Origin: a virus
Virus record (IMG/VR): IMGVR_UViG_3300032213_001809
Span: 1-24,007 of that record
Length of the DNA stretch: 24,007 nucleotides
Direction: 5' to 3' (one strand)
Of this stretch, positions 1 through 8,900 are shown one piece after another (within the stretch, counting starts at the first letter, position 1; each line of letters begins with the position of its first letter). Position numbers and translations under genes: made by a program. Below the pieces are notes generated by a model, which saw only the letters and a program-made list of their open reading frames with translations, was not told where the DNA came from and did no database searches.

Positions 1-2342
1 AAACTTGCTCCAGTTGGTAAGATGTTGAAATCTATTACGATAAATTCCGCTGTCTTAGCCGGTTGTAAGAAAATTTGTCCTGCTAATATGTTTCTATCAA
101 TTACATCAGGTGTGTTGTTACTTTCATCCATTACAACTTTAAAGGTATAAAGTCCTTGTCTTTGTTGTACTGATTCTAAGTAAGGGTTCACAGTGTTTAA
201 GAATCTTTGTCTAGTTGTCGAAGTATTTTGTTCGAATACTAAGAAACGAGATGTTGATGCAACGAATTTTTTCAAGTTGATAAGTAATCTTCTAACATTG
301 ATTCTATCTAAAGCAGATGCCTTATCTTGCAATGTTTTCTGTCCAAATGCTACAATACCTTGTCCAGGGAATGCCGCAATTGGGTTTACTTTGTTCTCAT
401 ATAGAGTATCTCTTTCAGAGTGTGTTAATCTATTCAATACACTAACTGCTCCGGTAATACCACCTCTATTCAAACCCGCAGGTGCAAACCATTCAGCTGC
501 CAATCTATCGTTAGAAGCGTAAACCGCTGGTAACAATGTAGAAGGTGGAACAGTTGTAAGTTTATTTGTGTTACTATCAATTGTTTTCATCCAAGGATAG
601 TAAGTTGCTACATAGTTTGAATCTACTGAATTTGCTTGTTCAGTTGCTTCAGTAATTGTATCATCATAATCGTTGAAATCAGCAATATAGAAACAATCTT
701 GTCTTTCCTCAACCATATCAATTGCTTTAGAAGTAACTGATGGGTGAAGGCTTCTTACAATACCAGGAGTTACTACCATATTGATATCATATTCATCAGG
801 GTTAGATACTGCGTTGATTGCTTTAGTATATGCTATTGAACCATTTTGTGATGCGTTTGAACAATTGAATCCTTGTGTATTTGAATTTCCCCAATCAGTA
901 TCACCAGCCTTAGCTTTTCTTACGGTTGGGTTCATACCATCAAATCCATATTGGAATCCTAATACAAATTGTCTTTTAACCATATCAGTTGATGCCGAAC
1001 CAGTCATTACATATGATAGTTGTGAATCAAATGCGAATACTACGTTAGCACCAGCTACTGCTCCATCAGGAATTGGTTTTAAATATTGTTTGTTATCTAT
1101 TGCTTTATATGCATCTTCAAAATCAAATCCAGAAAAATAAACCGGAGATGATGATGTGTTGTTTGCTGAACCTGTTTGGTAATTTACGGCAGGCACCCAA
1201 TTTGCTTCAGTTGTAGAATTTGTTTTAATTGGATTCACATATGCTGCGTGTCCAAAAGGTGCTGCTGATATTGGATAAGAACCTGGTCCTAAGATATTAG
1301 AATTAGCATCTTGTACAACTACTCTTACATTGTTTGATTTATTTGAGTAATCACCAATTTCAGTTAATTTTCCATTAGAATCAATTGTTAACTTTCTATC
1401 ACCAATTCTTCTAGCTATATAGTTAGGAGATGCAGGGTCTAAGTTTACGTTATTATATGTTTCAACTACACTCTTTCTCTTATCAGTATCACTATATGAA
1501 CGAATGGTTACAGTAAATGTTGAATAATCAGTTGAACCATCTTCACCAGCTGCTTTTACATTAGAAATACCAACTTTAAATTTAGTATTATATAATGTAC
1601 CATGTCCTATTGTTTCGAATTTAAATAAGTTATATCTTTCACCACTAATTAATTGAGATACTACTATTGGAGTTTCTGCTTCACTAGCATCACCATATAC
1701 TTGTGTTGGTAAATTAACTTCGTATATTTGTACACCTTGTAGAGCACTATCATTTTTAAATCCTAATGATGCACTTTCAAAATACAAATATCCATAAGCT
1801 GCTTTAGCACCGAATGGAGATTCACCAAATACGTCAGAAATATCGTTTGTAGCTTCTTGAAAAATTGATGCTGATATACTAGTTGCTGTAGAACCAGAAC
1901 CAATTAGTCCTGATATTACAAATGAACCGGATACCGATGCACTACTTGTAATGTTAGTAGAAGCATTTAAAAATCCAACACCTTCATCGCCAAAATTAGT
2001 TGAATATAAAACTCCAACTAGTTTTCTACCTTGAGAACCGGATGCTAATATACCCAAAGGTGCTGCCTGTGAGTAACCACCAATTCCGGCAACTCTTACG
2101 ATTGTTGCTTGTCCAGCTTCTCTTAAATAATTTTGTACTGCGTATTCGGTATAATAAGTTCCATCAGGAGTACCGAAGATATCTTCGAACTCTGATTGTG
2201 TTCTTACGATTGTTGGAACGAATGCAGGTCCTTGTTTAAAAGGTCCTATAAATGCCGCTCCAATTTCTCCAACTCCTTGAGCTAAGAAGGATAGGTCATT
2301 TTCTCTTGTGAATACGCCAGGTGATACGATTCTTTCTGCCAT
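1..2342 (-). CDS. Contractile tail sheath protein (T4 gp18-like), 3' end cut by window edge
   Basis: The frame is open from the ATG at 2342 to the window edge, giving 780 codons without a stop. In contractile tails the sheath polymerises round the tail tube and shortens to drive the tube through the host envelope. The family is recognised from its N-terminus (MAERIVSPGVFTREND), the central PGI plus EERQDCFYIADF segment, the NRGGITGAV and NPIAAFPGQGIVAFG stretches, the RRLLINLKKF region, and a C-terminal ending (AEFIVIDFNILPTGAS) that in relatives lies a few residues before the stop. It is longer than T4 gp18 (about 660 residues). Part of the extra length is a Ser/Gly-rich stretch near residues 130-170. 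The start is preceded by GAAGAAATAAA, at best a weak ribosome site. A 142-base gap with a TATTTATA motif lies upstream, so it may have its own promoter. Confident as to family. Confidence 0.93.
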   Translation of the reverse strand, partial: MAERIVSPGVFTRENDLSFLAQGVGEIGAAFIGPFKQGPAFVPTIVRTQSEFEDIFGTPDGTYYTEYAVQNYLREAGQATIVRVAGIGGYSQAAPLGILASGSQGRKLVGVLYSTNFGDEGVGFLNASTNITSSASVSGSFVISGLIGSGSTATSISASIFQEATNDISDVFGESPFGAKAAYGYLYFESASLGFKNDSALQGVQIYEVNLPTQVYGDASEAETPIVVSQLISGERYNLFKFETIGHGTLYNTKFKVGISNVKAAGEDGSTDYSTFTVTIRSYSDTDKRKSVVETYNNVNLDPASPNYIARRIGDRKLTIDSNGKLTEIGDYSNKSNNVRVVVQDANSNILGPGSYPISAAPFGHAAYVNPIKTNSTTEANWVPAVNYQTGSANNTSSSPVYFSGFDFEDAYKAIDNKQYLKPIPDGAVAGANVVFAFDSQLSYVMTGSASTDMVKRQFVLGFQYGFDGMNPTVRKAKAGDTDWGNSNTQGFNCSNASQNGSIAYTKAINAVSNPDEYDINMVVTPGIVRSLHPSVTSKAIDMVEERQDCFYIADFNDYDDTITEATEQANSVDSNYVATYYPWMKTIDSNTNKLTTVPPSTLLPAVYASNDRLAAEWFAPAGLNRGGITGAVSVLNRLTHSERDTLYENKVNPIAAFPGQGIVAFGQKTLQDKASALDRINVRRLLINLKKFVASTSRFLVFEQNTSTTRQRFLNTVNPYLESVQQRQGLYTFKVVMDESNNTPDVIDRNILAGQIFLQPAKTAEFIVIDFNILPTGAS

Positions 2343-2484
2343 TTTATTTCTTCGATTTGTATTTTAAGTTTGTATTAGTAATAACTTACAGTAATACTCA
2401 TATAAATATAAACAAAATATTCAAAACACAAATTAATTATTAAGAATCGATATTACAATCTACAATTATATTTTTGTATTTTGA
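2343..2484 (-). promoter_or_regulatory. Intergenic leader of the sheath gene with candidate promoter motif
   Basis: This 142-base AT-rich gap is the longest in the window and contains no gene. On the minus strand it holds TATTTATA (plus-strand TATAAATA at 2401-2408), ending 58 bases before the sheath ATG. Extended leftward, the sense strand reads TATATTTA, close to the Bacteroidota -7 consensus TAnnTTTG. The plus-strand word equals the T4 late promoter, but in that orientation it would point away from the sheath gene. I saw no convincing stem-loop terminator for the 133-aa gene that ends at 2485. The promoter role is inferred from recurrence in the other long gaps. Confidence 0.4.
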
Positions 2485-2886
2485 TTAAATAGGAGCTACT
2501 TCAGGTACAGATGGAGTTACACTACCAGATGTTGGTGACCACGGTAGGTCCATTTCAGAAACTTCTACCTTAACCCATTTTTTACCATTTATTTCTCTTT
2601 CAATTACTCCATTTATATGTTCCCAATAATTTGTAGATAGATTTGAACCACTTACGTGGTTTTTAATCCAACCAAGAACTTGTACTTCTGTTAATTCATT
2701 ATATGCTGTAAAACTACCTGTGTTTATTGTGGTAATACTGAACGGCGTTGCTCCGGTAAAACTACCCTCATTACCATCTGCATCTGTACCTATTACTTTC
2801 CAATTTGCACCAACAACAGCATCCTCTAAATTAGTGCTATTTTGCTTTTTAAGTCCTGTTAATTTCCATTCGTATGTATATCCCAT
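2485..2886 (-). CDS. Small phage structural-region protein, DUF7936-like (133 aa)
   Basis: The protein begins MGYTYEWKLTGLKK and continues through an acidic-aromatic pattern (ANWKVIGTDADG, then SFTGATPFS) to ELTEVQVLGWIKNHV and a Pro/Ser-rich tail. This layout, with a short beta-rich N-terminal half, a T.e.VlgWi.n helix and a C-terminal I.P..-type segment, resembles small proteins of T4-like marine phages grouped as DUF7936. I name that family from memory of its pattern, not from a search. No catalytic motif, signal peptide or membrane segment is visible. It lies between a giant fibre and the sheath, so a small tail-associated role is likely but unproven. The ATG at 2886 has no Shine-Dalgarno sequence. 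It sits 24 bases after a TATTTATA motif. Confidence 0.75.
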   Translation of the reverse strand: MGYTYEWKLTGLKKQNSTNLEDAVVGANWKVIGTDADGNEGSFTGATPFSITTINTGSFTAYNELTEVQVLGWIKNHVSGSNLSTNYWEHINGVIEREINGKKWVKVEVSEMDLPWSPTSGSVTPSVPEVAPI

Positions 2887-2940
2887 AATAAATTAGTTTT
2901 GTTTATATAATATAAATATGTTGTTTTTTAAAAATAATTA
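2887..2940 (-). promoter_or_regulatory. Intergenic gap with candidate promoter motif before the 133-aa gene
   Basis: This is a 54-base gap between the stop of the S74 fibre gene and the start of the 133-aa gene. It holds TATTTATA on the minus strand (plus-strand TATAAATA at 2911-2918), 24 bases before the ATG. The surrounding bases are nearly all A/T. The role is inferred from recurrence of the same word in the other long gaps. Confidence 0.38.
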
Positions 2941-5900
2941 TTATCTGTCATTAAATAAAGTTTTTAGCATTTCTTTAATTTCAGAAATTTCATTATTTTG
3001 CTTTTCAATAATAGTTTGTTGCTCTTTAATAGCCTCTACCAAAAGTGGAACTAATTTATCATAATCAATTGTTAAATAGTTCTCACCACTCTTAGAACCT
3101 TTTATTTCTTTAGTATCTTCATCTATATCCATATCAAATGGTGCCAAATGAACGATTTCAGGTAATATACTTTGAACTTCTTGAGCTGACAAACCTAATT
3201 GTACTTTGGTATCAGTATATCCTACTGAATGTGCTAGCTCATTATTTACATAGTAAAATCCATTTAATTGAGATACTTTTTCTAATGCGTTTTCAATGTT
3301 ACCAACTTTTGTTTTTAATCTTTCATCCGAATAATATGCTATAATATTTCCTTGTGCAAATATCCAATCATAACAATATATGTTGTTATTGATAATATAG
3401 TTAAATCGAGATGTAGAATTAAAATCACCATAATATCCAGTATCGTGGTCATAGAAAATCGGAGAACGAATATCGTTGTTCACATACATACCATATGGTT
3501 GAATAGACATTCTATCGTTACCTCTCCATCTCAAATACCATATACCATCTCCTTGAGCGTAATATATCCATCCATATGAGTTATCATGCAATCCAACATC
3601 TCCACCTCTACCCATCCAACAAAATCTACTCGTAATACCATATCCTAACCATCCATTTCTACCACCACCATAAGTAGCGATTGTTCCATAAGGGTTACCC
3701 TCACATTCCGGAGACCAGATACCTCTACCATAAGACTCCCAATATACACCAGTACATCCTTGAGGTCTAAACCAGTTATTTGCTAATACATAGTGAAGCT
3801 GTGATACACCATCCATATTAAGATAATATCCAGTATTATTATAATCATAGATGAATGTACTTCTTAATTCATAAGTGTATGTTCTATTACCAGAATAGTG
3901 GTTAATATAAGTTTCATATCCATTTTCACAATCTAAGTGTAAGTTACCATTTGTAGTTACAACAGATGCATTACCATCAATTCTACCATTAGTACCAACT
4001 CGTAAATATTTACCCCAACTCCAGTTAGGCCCATGTAATGTACCACCTCTAATTCTTAATCCCTGATTATCTACTCCGTTAGGGTCTAAGTAATATCCCG
4101 AATCATTTGCATCATAAAATGCACCCGCATATAAACCACCACCACTACCATCATTACGGTCATGCATCGCAATAGTTGTCCAACCACTTGCATTTGGCCA
4201 AGAATTTCTAAACCTTAAGTTACTTATCGGGCCACCACACATCTGCCATCCATACATACTATTGTATGTATTAGTGTAGTGAGAAGCTTGAACACCTACC
4301 CAGTGTGAAGTACCGGATGGTTGGTTAGAAGGGTTTGACCATGTATCAAAAAATCCACTACCCCATGTCATTACCCAGTTAAAGTCCTCTGTCCCCCAAC
4401 CCATACTACCTACCCAATAGTCACTATTACCGGTAATATCCGGTCTTTTCCAATTCGTTTTACCAGTTAATCCAATTTGAGCTTTGCCTCTAGTTGTTAA
4501 TCCTTGCCAGTTACTTTCACCATTAAAGTTACCATAATAACCAGTATCTCTATCATAATAAATTGGAGAATCCATTTGGTCTCTTGCCCAAATTCTAGAA
4601 GAAATTGCTGCAAATGTTGTACCGTAGTTAGCAACAATCATACCGTGGTCATTCAAATATGATGCTTGTCCACCTGTATTTGGGTGTGACCATGCAATTC
4701 CATACAAGTTATTCATAGATGTACCATCTATTGCTGGCTTATATGAATTACCCATTGAGAATACACCCTGATATCTTACAGATGTATAAACACCCACAAC
4801 AGATTGTCCGTAGTTATTATCTAAGTAAAGGTTTTCATTTCCATCAATACGGATACCACCATTTGCTACTACATAAGATAATCTAGCAGTACCATTAGGG
4901 TCTACATAATATCCAGTATTATTTGAATCGTAGAATATTGGTGCTCTTAATGAGTTACCACCAGTTAAGTAGTTATTTGCGTAAACAGTACTATCCGAAT
5001 ACCACTCCATTGTAGTATAACGAGTACCACTGGTGTTTGTATTGTAGAAATAGGTATTACCACCGGTATTGAATCTCATATAAGCCTGTCCCTGTCCGGT
5101 ATTTATTCTACCAAATCCAGAAGGAGAACCACCATCGTTTTGTACGTTAAATCCAAAACCACCATCGTTCCAAGTTACACCAGGTTCAGAAACCCACATT
5201 TGTAAATAAGATGGTGTACCAGTACCCATTTCACCACCAATAGCAGTAATTCTAAGAGATGAGTTACCATGTCCACCTGCTACCTCTAATCTACCTCTCA
5301 AATAAGAACCACCATTAGGGTCTAAATAATATGTAGTATTATCACTATCATAAAATATTGGTGCTCTAAACGAACCATTTGCCCAAACAGTAGAACCATT
5401 ATCCCATCTTAAATTCCAACCAACTTGAGAAGTAGTACCACCATATCCCAATCTCCAATCATTTGCCGAAAAATTCCACATTAATCCCCAATAGGTAGAT
5501 GCATTATTCATAGCAAACCCACCAGCGTTATTATATCCTTGTGCTACAAATGAATTTCCATAATTTACGTTATGAGTATTTGATGTAATTACGTTGTAAA
5601 TAGTTGTTCCAGCTGGGTCAGAATAATATGCTGTGTTATCTCTATCGTAGAATCTATATGCGTATAAATCTCCACCGAAAGTTACATTACCACCTATAAA
5701 TGCCCCACCAGCAAATCCAAAACGAGAGTAGGTTGAACCATTGTTTCTTAATGCCAAATGATGGTCATATCCACTTCCATATTCATAAGCCAATCCATAC
5801 ATATTACCCAATGGCCAGCTTTCTCCAATTGTCCAAATTACTTTATCAGCAGTACCGGTAACATTATAATCACCCATTAAACCACCTCTATCACGACTTA

Positions 5901-8900
5901 CCAAATAGTTAGTGTAATATGAACGAGCGTACATATTAAGAGTACTATTTACATTTAATCCAAGTAAATTAGATGTTCCAGCTGGGTCTGAATAATATCC
6001 TGTATTATCTCTATCGTAAAATCTATATGAGTATAAATCTCCTCCAGCAGTTATATTACCATTATTTTGGTCTAATAATATTTTTGTATATGCCGTTCTA
6101 TTACCACTTACTCTAGATGGTACACTATATCCTGCTCCAATTGCTCCAGTTGAACCTTCAGATGTAATTAAAAAATAATTATTAGGATTATCATGATATA
6201 ATCCCCAACCTGTATATGGTTCATAATCAACAAATATACCAGTCCATCCTTCACCAGTTACTTGCTGCATACCGAATGCTGCTCCAGCTGATGTTGTTCC
6301 AGATGAATTTAATAATAATCCAGGTTTATTATAGTTTTGAACATTATATGAGCCAGCTGCAACAATTGAATTACCATTATCGGTAAAATCTGCTCTATAT
6401 GCACTATTGTTTGAATCATAATAAATTGGTGAATATACAGCAGTGCCGGCGGTGAAAGCAGCTGGTGTTCTTAAATTACGAAGGTCACCTGATATGTTTG
6501 AGTATGAATCCGATTCAATTGCTACCGAATAACCTTCGGCAACATCCATTACTCCACTATAATACGCACCATTTTGTATTTTTCTTAAAACAACTTGTCC
6601 ATAAGACCAAGATGATGAGCCATTACCAATTACGATACAATACCTACCATCTTTAACACCAACTCTTACAGGTTTATCAGTTTGTCCAACTACTTCTGCA
6701 TTTATATTATACCATTGACCATTCCAGTTATGCCCACCAACTATTACAGTTGCTGCCGCATTTCCACTATATTCATAAATGTCAATTTCAGCATGAATCA
6801 TACCATAGTTACCAGTTCCGCCAGGGAATTTAATAACTACTGCTCCCGTTGCTCCTGTTGCTCCCCAAACTGCGTAAGGTCTACCTACTAAGTTATCTTG
6901 CTTTATACCACCTGCTATTCTTAAAGATGTTGCTGTTGTACCTGGATTTAAGAAAAATCCTGTACTATCTCTATCAATAAATGAATCCGCAGTAACACTA
7001 CCAATAAAAGTACCAGTACCTCCAAAAGTTGCTGCGTTTGTTTCCAAACTTAACTCCATTGGCCAATATCCGTTTGCAGTTGCCCAAGATGTACTATCAG
7101 TTCCACTACCTCTTAATACATAAAATATATTAGAGTTTACGTGAATCATTGCTGAACGATGGTCCGTATCTTGGAAATATATTGTTGGGTCCGTTCTTCG
7201 TAAGTACAAATATCCAGTAAGAGTTCCACCACTCAATGGTAATGCGTATGATGAGTAGTTATTATCAGTAAGAAGTAATCTACCAGTACCCCATGTTGCT
7301 GAATCATATGCTTGCTTTGAAATGAAAACATTATCCGAGTACTTATCACTTATAATTGCAAAACTATTTTTTACATCACCACCACTATATGTGCTTGTCC
7401 ATAACACATCATTCCAAGAACCACCAAAACCTAAGTTTGCACTACCTAACATTGCAACTTTAAACTTACCAGGCCCAAATACAGCGTTGTTTGGTTTTTC
7501 ACTACCACCACTTGTATAATACCCACCTAAGTAGTTATCTGTTCTTGTATATTGTCTTTGGTCATAGTAAGTACCCTCTTGCCCATCTAATAAATCGGCG
7601 TTAAGATTGCTAACAACAGTTGTTGAAGTTACTGATAATGGAGCTGTACCAGTTGCTACAGTTGATGTTATTCTATTGAATGATGGTGAATCAGATGTTC
7701 TAATGTTTTGGTTCATTAAGTGAACTTCAGTTACACCTTGCCCAGTATCAACAGTTGCAAATGTTACCGCATCAGTTGTACGAACATTTTGATTCATTGC
7801 GTACAATTCGTTAGCTCCCTGTCCAGTATCTACCGTAGAAAATGTTACTGCATCAGTTGTACGAACATTTTGATTCATTAAGTAAACTTCAGTTGCTCCC
7901 TGTCCAGTATCTATTGTACCACTAAGAACTACGTTACCACTTACGTTTACGTTATCATCAAATGACCATCTATCACTACCCTCATCCCAAATAAATTGTT
8001 TTGTTGCTGCGTTTCCTCTCTTAACTTCTATACCAGAGTTTTCAGTTGGTGCAGTTCCTGCTCCGATATCTGCGTTTAATGTGATGATATTATCACCTAC
8101 ATTTAAAGTTGTTGTATTAATATATGTTGTAGTACCACTTACAGTAAGGTCACCACTAATTGTAGCGTTACCAGTCACTGCTAATGTAGTACCATCGAAT
8201 CTTAAATTTGCTTCAACGGTTGCGTTTGGTGCAGTTCCGTTTAATGTGATTACACCATTATCAGTTGTACCTGTCAATGATAATAATCCAGATGTGCCAG
8301 AAGAACCAGATGTACCAGAAGTTCCTGATGTTCCTGATGTTCCTGAAGTTCCTGAAGTTCCTGATGTCCCTGATGTTCCTCTACTACCAGAAGTTCCAGA
8401 TGTTCCTGAAGTTCCTGAAGTTCCCGATGAACCACTTACTCCGGATGTTCCTGAAGTTCCCGAAGTACCCGATGTACCTGATGAACCACTTACACCTGAA
8501 GTTCCACTTGTTCCTGACGTACCGCTTGTTCCTGAAGTTCCCGATGAACCGCTTGCACCAGAAGTACCAGATGTTCCTGATGTTCCTGAAGTACCCGAAG
8601 AACCACTTGCACCAGAAGTTCCCGATGTACCAGAAGTTCCACTTGTTCCAGAACTACCAGCCGAACCACTTGCTCCAGAAGTTCCTGATGTACCAGAAGT
8701 ACCACTTGTACCAGAACTACCATTTATACCGGATGTACCAGAACTACCATTTATACCCGATGTACCGGAAGTACCAGAGGTTCCTGATGAACCTTGTACT
8801 CCACTTATTCCGGATGTACCACTTGTTCCCGAAGTTCCATTTGAACCAGATATACCAGATGTTCCACTTGTTCCCGAAGTTCCCGATGAACCATTTGAAC

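Noticed and set aside
193-1140. Plus-strand open frames at the left edge
   Set aside because: They lie antisense to the tail sheath gene, whose minus-strand frame is open throughout and clearly recognisable.
2343-2484. Intrinsic terminator after the 133-aa gene
   Set aside because: The gap is AT-rich but shows no stable GC stem followed by a T run on the minus strand.
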